The notes below the pieces were generated by a model. It made no database searches. It saw nothing but the letters and a program-made list of their open reading frames with translations, and was not told the origin of the DNA. Both the position numbers and the translations under genes were made by a program. From NCBI GenBank assembly GCA_902603475.1, contig CACKUZ010000001.1, positions 1 through 64,000 on the forward strand: DNA of 64,000 nucleotides, given 5' to 3'. Below, piece by piece: positions 46,911 to 56,663 of this stretch. This stretch comes from an uncultured Pelagibacteraceae bacterium (GTDB taxonomy: Bacteria; Pseudomonadota; Alphaproteobacteria; Pelagibacterales; Pelagibacteraceae). Within the stretch, counting starts at the first letter, position 1. Every line of letters begins with the position of its first letter.

Positions 46911-47127
46911 TTTAAATAATCGCCAGTATCAACAATGATTTTCCAGAGTTTACGCTAGTTTTCCTTGTTCATAACCACTTAAACTTTGTTTTATTTCGAA
47001 TGTCTATAGTCTGGACACTAGTTTGTTACATAAATTGATGAGTCTTTATGCGAATTATTTTTACTTCAATTTCAATTATCCGCTTAACTAGTGCGAGATA
47101 GTGTGAAGTAGTGTGTCCCGCTAGAAC
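46911..47127. other. structured non-coding spacer between tRNA-Ser and slt
   Basis: 217 bp without a supported ORF; four CTAG sites, CTANNGTCNNGACNNTAG at 47003-47020, inverted CACTAGTT/AACTAGTG at 47015-47022/47086-47093. Confidence 0.5.
47089..47118. repeat. three imperfect 10-bp tandem repeats (TAGTGYGWRN-like)
   Basis: TAGTGCGAGA / TAGTGTGAAG / TAGTGTGTCC. Confidence 0.5.
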
Positions 47128-49314
47128 TTAATATAGTGGCTTATTTTTAAAAAAATCGCTGAGATAAATTGGTTTTTGAGACAATATGTACCTATAAACA
47201 TTATAATTTTCTAAAACTCTTTGAACGTAATTTCTGGTTTCTTTGAATTTTATTAGCTCAACCCAATCCACATAATCTATTTGTTTTTTTTGGGGATCCT
47301 TGTTTAATTTCTTCCAGTACTTAACTCTTTTCGGTCCTGCATTATATGCAGCTGTAGCAAAAGGGTAGGAACCTTTATAATTACTAATTAATCCAGCTAT
47401 ATAATGAGATCCTAAATTTATATTATATTCAGGGTCGGTTGTTAATTTTGATTTAGAGTAACCAAGTTTAGCTTGTTTTGAAACTGTTTTAGCAGTGTAT
47501 GGCATAAGCTGCATTAATCCTTGAGCACCAACTCTGCTTCTAGCAGAAGTATCAAATTCACTTTCCTGTCTTATAATAGATAATATTAAAGCTGGATCAG
47601 GAATTTTCCTGCCGCCAACAAATTTTGGCACACTCATGATTGGGTAATTAAATTGGTTATGAAATCTTTTTTTGTATGAAGCTATTTTAGAAACTTGTAT
47701 TGCAAAATCAAACCGTGAAATATCGGACGCCAGTTTCGCAGCCAAAACCTCGCTTCCCTTTTCTATATTATCATTAGCTAAATGTCTTAATATATGTTTG
47801 GTATATTTATCTTTATTTAAGTAATCAAGTAGATCCACAATTGCGACAAGTTTTTTTAAATAAAATTCTTGCTCATATTTATCATCAACAAACATTAATT
47901 TATCTAGTTCAAATTTTTCTTGCGGTTTAACTTTCATATGTGAAAGTTGACCATAATAAGTCGTTAAATAATTTGATCCTTCAAAATACCATTTGTAAGA
48001 ATTTTCTTTATCACCAATTTTTTCATAAGTTCTTCCTAACCAGTAAGCACCTCTTGAAAGACTTATTGGGTAGTTAACACTGTAATAAAAATTTTTAAAA
48101 TGGTTTTCTGCCAGCTCAGGTTTTTTCAAAAAACTCAATGCTATCCAGCCGCTCATCCATTCGGCCTCAGCATATTCAGGGCCTTCTGACATTGCATGTT
48201 TTGAAACTACTTTATAAGCAGTATTATATTTTTTTTTATATAATAAAGATCTTCCAATTATTGATCTTTCTTTCCACCATTTATCTGGTCTAACTAAATA
48301 TTTCTTTGTATTTTGAATATCATTTAATATTTCTAATGAACTATCTACACGACCTTTTTTCCGTCTCCATTTTAATCTGTCATATTTTAGGCCAGGATCC
48401 TTTTTTAATTTTTTTGGTACTTTTTTTATTGCCTCATCAACACCGTAGCCTCTACTTATTAAAATTTGTCTAGCTGTATAAAGTAATTGATAATCTTTTG
48501 GTAAATATTTAATAATTCTTTTAAGGTCCCAGTGTTTACCTTCCCACGCATAATAATCTGCTCGTTTGATATAATCTGAAGTATCTAAAATGTTTTTAAA
48601 TTTTTTTCTAAAATATTTTAGACTATTTTTATTTAAGTCAGCATTTACAAAACCTTCTTTGATGAGTTTAATACCTTCCCCCGATTTACCAATTTTTAAC
48701 AAACTTTCACCTAACATCATTTTTCCATATCCACTTAATGGCTCGTTACTTTGAAACCAATTAATGATTTCTGTAGAAGAATGGTTTTGTAAATTTATTT
48801 TGTGTTCAGCAAGATATTTAATTCTATTAAATCTTGGATAATCATTAACTCTTTCGATAAACCTTTTATATTCAGAAAAAGTTGCTTTATTTCCTGAAGT
48901 AAGTAGATGTCTCCATTCAATGAAATCATATATGGATTGAGCTCTAGCTTTTTTTGCTGTATTTTTTGCATCTTTCCAATTAGATTTTTCCATAAATCTA
49001 ATTGCTTGTTTTGCATATTCAAAATCTCTCTCGCTATAGTATTTTGTTTTCTTTGCAGTTCTTAATAACTGTTTTTTAACAATAAGTGGTTTTTTTGGAG
49101 GTAATAAAATTCCAAATATCTCTTTAGGTAAATCTTTATCATCTCTTAAACTTTGTTTTTCATTAAATGTTCCAGGTTTAAAGGGAGGTACAACTATCTG
49201 ACTTTTAAACTCAGGTTTTTTCTTAGGTATTATTATTTCATTTGAATATGATGATTGAAAAAAGCTTAAAAAAAATATAGTTGTTAGTAGTATTTTAGAT
49301 TTTCTAAAAATCAT
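47128..49314 (-). CDS. slt: soluble lytic murein transglycosylase
   Basis: N-terminal signal-like segment; SIIRQESEFDTSARSRVGAQGLMQLMPYTAKTVSK; ATAAYNAGPKRVKYW. Confidence 0.92.
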   Translation of the reverse strand: MIFRKSKILLTTIFFLSFFQSSYSNEIIIPKKKPEFKSQIVVPPFKPGTFNEKQSLRDDKDLPKEIFGILLPPKKPLIVKKQLLRTAKKTKYYSERDFEYAKQAIRFMEKSNWKDAKNTAKKARAQSIYDFIEWRHLLTSGNKATFSEYKRFIERVNDYPRFNRIKYLAEHKINLQNHSSTEIINWFQSNEPLSGYGKMMLGESLLKIGKSGEGIKLIKEGFVNADLNKNSLKYFRKKFKNILDTSDYIKRADYYAWEGKHWDLKRIIKYLPKDYQLLYTARQILISRGYGVDEAIKKVPKKLKKDPGLKYDRLKWRRKKGRVDSSLEILNDIQNTKKYLVRPDKWWKERSIIGRSLLYKKKYNTAYKVVSKHAMSEGPEYAEAEWMSGWIALSFLKKPELAENHFKNFYYSVNYPISLSRGAYWLGRTYEKIGDKENSYKWYFEGSNYLTTYYGQLSHMKVKPQEKFELDKLMFVDDKYEQEFYLKKLVAIVDLLDYLNKDKYTKHILRHLANDNIEKGSEVLAAKLASDISRFDFAIQVSKIASYKKRFHNQFNYPIMSVPKFVGGRKIPDPALILSIIRQESEFDTSARSRVGAQGLMQLMPYTAKTVSKQAKLGYSKSKLTTDPEYNINLGSHYIAGLISNYKGSYPFATAAYNAGPKRVKYWKKLNKDPQKKQIDYVDWVELIKFKETRNYVQRVLENYNVYRYILSQKPIYLSDFFKNKPLY

Positions 49315-49341
49315 TTTTAATAACTTATGATATAAATATTT

Positions 49342-50229
49342 ATGTTTAAAGGTTCAAATGTAGCTTTAGTAACACCATTTAAAGGCAATAGTCTGGATGA
49401 GGAAACTTATATAAAGATTATTAATTTTCATTTAGAAAATGGAACTAATGGACTTGTGCCAGCAGGTACAACAGGTGAGTCCCCAACCCTTTCTCATAAA
49501 GAACATGAAAAAGTTATAGAACTATGCATACAAGAAGCTAAAGGAAAAATTCCAGTGATTGCAGGTACTGGCTCAAATTCAACGACAGAAGCCATATCAC
49601 TCACAGAGCACGCTGAAAAGGCTGGGGCAGATGGAGCTTTGATAGTGACACCTTATTATAACAAACCTACTCAGGAAGGCTTATATCAACATTACAAGGC
49701 TATAAATGACAAATGTGGCATACCAATCATAATTTATAATATTCCTGGTAGATCAGTTATTGATATGACTGTCGATACTATGGCAAGGTTATTTGAACTG
49801 AAAAATATAGTTGGAGTAAAAGATGCAACTGGTGATTTGAATAGAGTAGATGAGACTTTCAACAAAATTGGCACCGAATTTATCCAATTAACAGGTGAGG
49901 ACGGTCTTGCTTACGAATATAATAAAAGAGGTGGCGTAGGGTGCATTTCAGTTACAGCCAACATAGCTCCTAAAATGTGCTCTGATATGCAAAAATTTTC
50001 AAAATCCCAGGATAAAAATGAGCAAAAAAAAGCTGAAGAGATAGATAAAAAACTTCAACCTGTTCATAAATCTTTATTTATTGAGAGCAACCCGTCACCA
50101 GTTAAATATGCAGCTAAATTGATCGGTCTCTGTGATGATAATGTGAGATTACCTTTGGTAACAGTTTTAGATGAAACAAAAGCTGAGGTAAAAAAAGCTC
50201 TTATATCTGCTAAATTAATAAATGAATAA
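49342..50229 (+). CDS. dapA: 4-hydroxy-tetrahydrodipicolinate synthase
   Basis: [58 protein letters not shown]. Confidence 0.97.
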   Translation: MFKGSNVALVTPFKGNSLDEETYIKIINFHLENGTNGLVPAGTTGESPTLSHKEHEKVIELCIQEAKGKIPVIAGTGSNSTTEAISLTEHAEKAGADGALIVTPYYNKPTQEGLYQHYKAINDKCGIPIIIYNIPGRSVIDMTVDTMARLFELKNIVGVKDATGDLNRVDETFNKIGTEFIQLTGEDGLAYEYNKRGGVGCISVTANIAPKMCSDMQKFSKSQDKNEQKKAEEIDKKLQPVHKSLFIESNPSPVKYAAKLIGLCDDNVRLPLVTVLDETKAEVKKALISAKLINE

Positions 50230-50692
50230 AAAAACCAATTCTGGTTTAAAAATTATAACAATCAATAGAAAAGCATCCTTTAATTATTTTTTTAAAGAGA
50301 TATTTGAGGCAGGTATTGTTTTAAAAGGCTCTGAAATAAAATCAGTAAGATCAGGTAAAATTAATATATCAGATTCTTATGCTGTTGATAAAGATGGAGA
50401 AATTTTTTTAATTAATTCTCACATACCTATTTATAAACAAGCTAGTTATTCAAACCATAACCCTTACTCTGAAAGAAAACTTTTATTAAATAAGAGAGAA
50501 ATTAATAAAATTATTGGTAGAATACATGAAGATGGTTTAACTATTGTGCCAACAAAAATGTATTTTAAAAAAGGTAAGGCAAAATTAGAGATTGCAGTAG
50601 CCAAAGGTAAAAAACAATATGATAAAAGACTGACAAAAAAAACAAGAGATTGGAACCGTGAAAAAGCAAGGTATATTAGAAAATCAAGTTAA
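50222..50692 (+). CDS. smpB: SsrA-binding protein
   Basis: [43 protein letters not shown]. Confidence 0.97.
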   Translation: MNKKTNSGLKIITINRKASFNYFFKEIFEAGIVLKGSEIKSVRSGKINISDSYAVDKDGEIFLINSHIPIYKQASYSNHNPYSERKLLLNKREINKIIGRIHEDGLTIVPTKMYFKKGKAKLEIAVAKGKKQYDKRLTKKTRDWNREKARYIRKSS

Positions 50693-51188
50693 TTTAGTAT
50701 ATCTAGCTTTGGGATCTAATTTAGGAGATAAGATAAATAATCTAAATAAAAGTATAGATTTAATCAAAAAAGAGGGAATTTTAATAAAGAAAAGATCAAA
50801 ATTTTACAGCACAAAATCTTGGCCAAATAAAAATTTTCCAAACTTTATTAATTCTATCATATTGGTTAAGACAAAATTAAATATAGCTGAATTATTTATA
50901 AAAATTAAAAAAATCGAAAAAAAATTAGGTCGAACTAAGTCAAAAAGAAATCATCCAAGAGTGTGCGATATTGACATAATTGATTATAATGGTGAAATAA
51001 TCCATAAAAAACATGGAAATTATAAACTTAATATTCCTCATAAAAGAATGCATAACAGAAATTTTGTTTTGTTTCCTTTATATGAATTAGATAAAAATTG
51101 GGTTCACCCTAAACTTAATAAAAATATAGTCATTTTATTGTCAAATTTAACCTCAGATCAGTTATTGGGTATTAAAATTGCCCAATAA
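50658..51188 (+). CDS. folK: HPPK, 2-amino-4-hydroxy-6-hydroxymethyldihydropteridine diphosphokinase; GTG start uncertain
   Basis: [55 protein letters not shown]. Confidence 0.92.
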   Translation: MKKQGILENQVNLVYLALGSNLGDKINNLNKSIDLIKKEGILIKKRSKFYSTKSWPNKNFPNFINSIILVKTKLNIAELFIKIKKIEKKLGRTKSKRNHPRVCDIDIIDYNGEIIHKKHGNYKLNIPHKRMHNRNFVLFPLYELDKNWVHPKLNKNIVILLSNLTSDQLLGIKIAQ

Positions 51189-51204
51189 AATGATATAAAC
51201 AATA

Positions 51205-52947
51205 ATGCTTAAATCTGAAGAATTGATTAATAAGGTAAAAAATTATAACAAATTTCTTAACCCAGAAACTTTGTCAAAAGCCTATGATTTTGCTTTAAAG
51301 GCCCATGAAAAACAAAAAAGAGATGAGGGCTCACCTTATATTATTCACCCAATAGCAGTTGCAAATATTCTGACTGAGTTAAAGCTAGACAGTGCAACTA
51401 TAGCCACTGGTTTGCTTCATGACACAATAGAAGATACTTACGCAACTTATAACACAATAGAAGCAGAATTTGGAAAAGAGGTTGCAGATTTAGTTGATGG
51501 TGTTACAAAAATTTCTGAGTTTGAAAATCAGGCTATATCAAACTCTAAAGCAGAAAATTTTAGAAAATTAATACTAGCGACATCAAAAGACATCCGGGTT
51601 TTACTGGTGAAACTTGCAGATAGACTACACAACATGCGCACAATCAAAGTTGTTGATAAAGAAAAGCAAATTAGAAAAGCAAAAGAAACTATGGAAATCT
51701 ATGCTCCACTTGCAGATAGGATGGGGATGCATCGTATAAGAGATGAATTAGAAGACCTTTCTTTTGAGGTTCTAAATGAAGATGCAAGAAAATTGATAAA
51801 AGATAGATTGGACAAAATCAAAGAAAATAATCTTATTAACTTTAATAATATTTCTGATGAGTTTTTTGAAATACTTAAAATTAAAAATATAGAGCCAAAA
51901 ATAGTTGGAAGAGAGAAAACTCCCTTTTCAATTTGGAGAAAAATCCAAAAAAAAAGAACTTCTCTTGAACAAATAACAGACATAATTGGTTTTAGGATTA
52001 TTTTAGATAATATTGATGATTGCTATAAAGCTTTAGGAATTTTTCATAGTAAATGGAATTGTATTCCAGGTAAATTTAAAGATTATATTTCATCTCCTAA
52101 AATCAATAAATATCAATCATTGCACACAGCTATTATTGGACCAAATAAAAGACCAATTGAAATACAATTAAGAACAAAGCAAATGCATGAGTTTGCAGAA
52201 AGAGGTATTGCTTCTCACTGGAGATATAAATCATCAGAAAAATTTAATTCCTTGACTTGGAAAGAGTATGATTGGTTAGCAGATTTAGTGGAAATTATTG
52301 ATAAAAACGAAAATCCAGACGACTCATATGAATATACAAAACTCCAGATGTTTCAAGAAAACGCTTTTTGTTTCACACCAAAGGGTTCAATTATAAAACT
52401 ACCTAAAAATGCTACACCAATAGATTTTGCTTATGCTGTACATACTCAAATCGGAGATGCCGCTGTTGGTTGCGAAATAAATGGGAATGGCAGTGCTTTG
52501 CAATCCATATTAAGAAACGGAGATGTAGTTAAGATTATTACCTCCAAAAAAGCTTCTCCTTCATTACATTGGTTAACCAGTACCAAAACAGGAAAAGCTC
52601 GTGCTGCAATTAGACGTTATTGGCAATACCGTGAAAATAGCAAACCTATCAAGGAAAAAAGATATAACACTACACTTTGGATTTCTCTTCCAGACGAACC
52701 AGGCAAAATGGGTGATGTAACAACTATGATTGGAGAAAACTTTGTTAATATTTCAAGTGTTGAAATGGTAGAAAAACTCAATGGAAGGATTAATTTTAAA
52801 TTTAATTTAATTATTCATGATCTTAAGAACTTTACAAAATTGATAAGTGAACTAAAACAAAAAGAATATAAATTTAAAATTATTAGACATAAAAATAAAA
52901 AATATGCTTTCTTTAAAAAACTCTTTAGCAGTTTTAAGAAAAACTAA
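51205..52947 (+). CDS. rsh: bifunctional (p)ppGpp synthetase/hydrolase, RelA/SpoT homologue
   Basis: HDTIEDT in HD domain; YQSLHTAIIGPNKRPIEIQLRT synthetase; TGS FCFTPKGSIIKLPKNATPIDFAYAVHT; short ACT. Confidence 0.95.
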   Translation: MLKSEELINKVKNYNKFLNPETLSKAYDFALKAHEKQKRDEGSPYIIHPIAVANILTELKLDSATIATGLLHDTIEDTYATYNTIEAEFGKEVADLVDGVTKISEFENQAISNSKAENFRKLILATSKDIRVLLVKLADRLHNMRTIKVVDKEKQIRKAKETMEIYAPLADRMGMHRIRDELEDLSFEVLNEDARKLIKDRLDKIKENNLINFNNISDEFFEILKIKNIEPKIVGREKTPFSIWRKIQKKRTSLEQITDIIGFRIILDNIDDCYKALGIFHSKWNCIPGKFKDYISSPKINKYQSLHTAIIGPNKRPIEIQLRTKQMHEFAERGIASHWRYKSSEKFNSLTWKEYDWLADLVEIIDKNENPDDSYEYTKLQMFQENAFCFTPKGSIIKLPKNATPIDFAYAVHTQIGDAAVGCEINGNGSALQSILRNGDVVKIITSKKASPSLHWLTSTKTGKARAAIRRYWQYRENSKPIKEKRYNTTLWISLPDEPGKMGDVTTMIGENFVNISSVEMVEKLNGRINFKFNLIIHDLKNFTKLISELKQKEYKFKIIRHKNKKYAFFKKLFSSFKKN

Positions 52948-53494
52948 TGCTTTGTTAGATGGACATTTTGTATTGTCATCTGGACTACATTCACCATCTT
53001 ATGTGCAATGTGCAAAATTATTAAGCTTTCCAAACAAATCTGAAAAATTTACAAAATCTTTAGCAAGTAAAATAAAAAAAACATTTAAAAATATTGATTT
53101 AATTCTTTCACCAGCGATGGGTGGAATTGTAATTGGTTATGAAATCGGAAGAGTTTTAAAAAAAGAAACAATCTTTTGTGAACGTGTTGAGGGAAATTTT
53201 AAGTTAAGAAGAGGTTTTTATATTAAAAAAAAATCAAGAGTTTTAATTATTGAAGATGTTATAACTACAGGAAAATCCAGTTTAGAATGTGCCAAATTAA
53301 TAAAAAAATCTGGCGCAATTTTATTAGGATTTGCGTGTTTAATTGATAGATCTAGTAAGCAAACTTTAAAAATAAAAAGAAAAAATATAATTTCACAAGT
53401 AAAATTAAAAATTCCAACTTTCAAAAAAAAAAATATTCCAGAAAGTCTAAAGAAAATTCCAATTACCAAACCTGGAAGTAGATTTTTAAAATGA
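52904..53494 (+). CDS. pyrE: orotate phosphoribosyltransferase
   Basis: LSSGLHSPSYVQCAKLL; PRPP loop VLIIEDVITTGKSSLE. Confidence 0.93.
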   Translation: MLSLKNSLAVLRKTNALLDGHFVLSSGLHSPSYVQCAKLLSFPNKSEKFTKSLASKIKKTFKNIDLILSPAMGGIVIGYEIGRVLKKETIFCERVEGNFKLRRGFYIKKKSRVLIIEDVITTGKSSLECAKLIKKSGAILLGFACLIDRSSKQTLKIKRKNIISQVKLKIPTFKKKNIPESLKKIPITKPGSRFLK

Positions 53495-54210
53495 AAAAGA
53501 GACTAGGTGTAAATATTGACCATGTTGCAACGTTGAGAAATGCTAGAGGTGAAAAACATCCTGATCCCTATTCTGTAGCTTTAGATGTTTTAAAGGCTGG
53601 CGCAGACTCTATTACTGTTCATTTAAGAGAGGATAGGCGGCATATTAATGATATGGATTTAAAAATTCTCTCATCAGATAAATCAATACCTATTAATTTG
53701 GAAATAGCTTCAGATCCAAAAATGATTAATATTGCATTAAAAAATAAACCTTCTTTTATTTGTCTTGTTCCTGAAAAAAGAAATGAAGTTACTACTGAAG
53801 GAGGATTAAATTTGAAAAAGAATAAAAATAAAATCAAAAAAATATTAGAAATTTTTAATAGAAATAATATTAGAACAAGCTTATTTATAAATCCATCTCT
53901 GCAAGATATAAAATTATCAAAAATCTTAGGAAGCAAATGTATAGAAATACACACAGGTAAGATTTCTAACCAAATAAAACAAAAAAAAAATTATACTAAA
54001 GAGCTAAATAAAATTAAAAAATGTGCCTTTTATGGAAATAAAATAGGTTTAGAGGTTCATGCTGGACATGGTATGGATTATAAGACAACAAAAATACTAA
54101 ATAAGATAAAACATATTGAGGAATTCAATATAGGTCACTTTATAATTGGAGAGTCTGTCTCACATAGTATCTCAAAAGTAGTTAAACAATTTATTAAAAT
54201 ATTAAGATAA
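53491..54210 (+). CDS. pdxJ: pyridoxine 5'-phosphate synthase
   Basis: RLGVNIDHVATLRNARGEKHPDPYSVAL; ITVHLREDRRHINDMDL; GHFIIGESV. Confidence 0.97.
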   Translation: MKKRLGVNIDHVATLRNARGEKHPDPYSVALDVLKAGADSITVHLREDRRHINDMDLKILSSDKSIPINLEIASDPKMINIALKNKPSFICLVPEKRNEVTTEGGLNLKKNKNKIKKILEIFNRNNIRTSLFINPSLQDIKLSKILGSKCIEIHTGKISNQIKQKKNYTKELNKIKKCAFYGNKIGLEVHAGHGMDYKTTKILNKIKHIEEFNIGHFIIGESVSHSISKVVKQFIKILR

Positions 54211-54599
54211 TGCATATAATAGGAAATGGTGTTGATATTATTAAAAACAGTAGAATAAATAATTCATTAAAAATTAAAGGTTTTTTAAAAAGAATTTTTA
54301 CAAAAAATGAAATTCGACATGGAAAAAAATTAAAAAATAAAATTAATTTTTATGCGAAAAGATTTGCTGCAAAAGAGGCATTTGTTAAGGCAATTGGGAC
54401 TGGCTTTAGATCAGATATAAATTTTATAGATATTGAAATTAAGAATTATAGAAATGGAAAACCATATATTTCTCTATCAAAAAAATTAAACAATTTTTTG
54501 CAAAAAAAATTTAAAATACAAAAATATAAAATCTTTTTATCACTTTCTGATGAAAAAGATTATTCAATAGCGTTTGTTGTTATAGATAAAAAAATATGA
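54210..54599 (+). CDS. acpS: holo-[acyl-carrier-protein] synthase
   Basis: IIGNGVDIIKNSRINN; FAAKEAFVKAIGTGF; position. Confidence 0.93.
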   Translation: MHIIGNGVDIIKNSRINNSLKIKGFLKRIFTKNEIRHGKKLKNKINFYAKRFAAKEAFVKAIGTGFRSDINFIDIEIKNYRNGKPYISLSKKLNNFLQKKFKIQKYKIFLSLSDEKDYSIAFVVIDKKI

Positions 54600-55324
54600 A
54601 AAAAATAATAATTGAAAATCTTAAAACTATCTTTTATGCACTTATCATTGCAGTTTTAATTAGATCTATTTTGTTGCAACCTTTTTACATTCCTTCATCG
54701 TCAATGGAACCAAATTTATTAGTTGGAGATAGACTTTTTGTCACTAAATTCACATATGGTTATAGCAAACATTCCTTTCCATTTAGTCCACCAATTTTCG
54801 AAAACCGTATTTTTACTAATAATCCTGAAAGAGGTGACGTTGCAGTATTTAAAACACCGGCCGACAATAGAACGGATTATATAAAGCGTGTTATTGGTTT
54901 ACCAGGTGATACAATTCAGTTTATTAATGGTGATCTTTATCTTAATGGAAATCAAATTTTAAAAACAATTAAATCTAAAAATATCACTAATTATTGTGGT
55001 AAATCAAAAATAAAAGTTAACACATTTGAAGAAAAACTTCCAAACGGTAAAGTTTATTTGGCATCATATAGAACAGATATTACTTTCGCTAATACGGATA
55101 AATACCTAGTTCCAAAAGATCATTTATTTTTCTTAGGAGATAATAGGGATTGCTCAAAAGACAGTAGATTTTTATCTGAAGTTGGATATGTCCATAAAAA
55201 TAATCTTGTAGGTGAGGCTCAAATATTGTTTTTTTCATCAGATCCATTTGTAGGAAGCATTATCAAATTTTGGAATTGGAATGAAATATTAAGGTTAAAT
55301 AGATTTTTCAAATTAATTGATTAA
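54596..55324 (+). CDS. lepB: signal peptidase I
   Basis: PFYIPSSSMEPNLLVGDRLFVTKFTYG; DYIKRVIGLPGDTI; FFLGDNRDCSKDSR. Confidence 0.96.
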   Translation: MKKIIIENLKTIFYALIIAVLIRSILLQPFYIPSSSMEPNLLVGDRLFVTKFTYGYSKHSFPFSPPIFENRIFTNNPERGDVAVFKTPADNRTDYIKRVIGLPGDTIQFINGDLYLNGNQILKTIKSKNITNYCGKSKIKVNTFEEKLPNGKVYLASYRTDITFANTDKYLVPKDHLFFLGDNRDCSKDSRFLSEVGYVHKNNLVGEAQILFFSSDPFVGSIIKFWNWNEILRLNRFFKLID

Positions 55325-55326
55325 TT

Positions 55327-55992
55327 ATGAGCACTCTTAAAAACCTTCAAAAAAAAATTAAAATAAATTTCAAAAATGAAAAAATCCTTTTACAAGCCAT
55401 CACCCACAAGAGTTATGATCCAAATAATAATTATGAAAATCTTGAATTTTTAGGTGATAGAGTGCTAGGACTTGTTGTTTCAAAAAAATTATATGAACTT
55501 TATCCAAACGAAAAAGTAGGGTCTTTAGATAAAAAATTAGCTTCATTGGTTAACAAAAATAAATGTTTAGAAGTAGGAAATTCATTAAGCCTTAAAGAAT
55601 TTGTAATTACAGGTAATTCTAAGTCGAGCAAAAACATTGTTGAAAATAAAATTATCTCGGATTGCTGCGAGGCTTTAATTGGAGCAATTTATTTAGATAA
55701 AGGATTAGAAGTTTCTAAAAGTTTTATTCTTAAACTATGGAAAGATTTAATAAACGATGCAGAAACTACATTTGTTGATGCCAAAACGCAACTGCAGGAA
55801 TACTCTTTAAAAAATTTTAAAATATTGCCTATTTATAAATTAGTTTCTAACACAGGGCCAAGACATAAGCCAAATTTTAAAGTTGGGGTAAAACTTAAAA
55901 ATAGTACATATGTTTACGCAATTGGATCTTCAAAAAAAAATGCAGAGCAATCTGCAGCCTTAGAACTTCTTAAAAAAATTAAGCAAAAATGA
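55327..55992 (+). CDS. rnc: ribonuclease III
   Basis: ENLEFLGDRVLGLVVSKKLYEL; DCCEALIGAIYLDKG; C-terminal dsRBD. Confidence 0.96.
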   Translation: MSTLKNLQKKIKINFKNEKILLQAITHKSYDPNNNYENLEFLGDRVLGLVVSKKLYELYPNEKVGSLDKKLASLVNKNKCLEVGNSLSLKEFVITGNSKSSKNIVENKIISDCCEALIGAIYLDKGLEVSKSFILKLWKDLINDAETTFVDAKTQLQEYSLKNFKILPIYKLVSNTGPRHKPNFKVGVKLKNSTYVYAIGSSKKNAEQSAALELLKKIKQK

Positions 55993-56663
55993 ATTGGCAA
56001 GATAAAGGATATTTATTGTCTTCGAATAAATATAATGAAAATTCATCAATAGCCGAATTTTACACAGAAAATAATGGAAAAATAGTTGGTGTAATTTTTG
56101 GATCAACTTCAAAAAAGATTAAAAATTATTTGCTTATAGGTAATAAATTTCACATAAATTCGAAACTAAGAGAGGATGGCAGACTTGGCTATCTAAAGGT
56201 TGAGATTGATGAAATTAAGACGCCTGTTTATTTAGAAAATAAAAAAAAACTATTTTGTATTATATATTGTATGAATTTGATTAAAATTCTTACTGCTGAA
56301 AATGAGAATAATATTGAAATATATAATCTAATAGAAAAATTATTCAAAATAATTGAACTTGATAATTGGCTAGTTGAATTTTTATATTTAGAGCTAAATA
56401 TATTAAAGTCTGTAGGATACGATATTAACTTTAAAGATTATGTGGTTGGTAAAAGCATAAATGGTCAAACAAAATATATTGTAGACTCAAGTCAAAAAAT
56501 CATACCCAATTTTTTAATAGATAAAAATATTATTCCTGAAAATTTAAAAGATATATACAGTGGCTTTTCCATAGTTGGAGATTTTTTGGATAAAACAATT
56601 ATCAAACCTAATAACAAGAATTATCCATCTTCAAGAAATGATTTTGTTAATTTGTTGAAATAA
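55989..56663 (+). CDS. recO: divergent RecO-like DNA repair protein
   Basis: MNWQDKGYLLSSNKYNENSSIAEFYTENNGKIVGVIFGSTSK resembles RecO OB fold; position after rnc. Confidence 0.75.
   Translation: MNWQDKGYLLSSNKYNENSSIAEFYTENNGKIVGVIFGSTSKKIKNYLLIGNKFHINSKLREDGRLGYLKVEIDEIKTPVYLENKKKLFCIIYCMNLIKILTAENENNIEIYNLIEKLFKIIELDNWLVEFLYLELNILKSVGYDINFKDYVVGKSINGQTKYIVDSSQKIIPNFLIDKNIIPENLKDIYSGFSIVGDFLDKTIIKPNNKNYPSSRNDFVNLLK

Noticed and set aside
46816-47127. Active prophage or island at tRNA-Ser
   Set aside because: No integrase, no phage genes and no duplicated tRNA 3' end in the flanking sequence; only a possible scar remains as a hypothesis.
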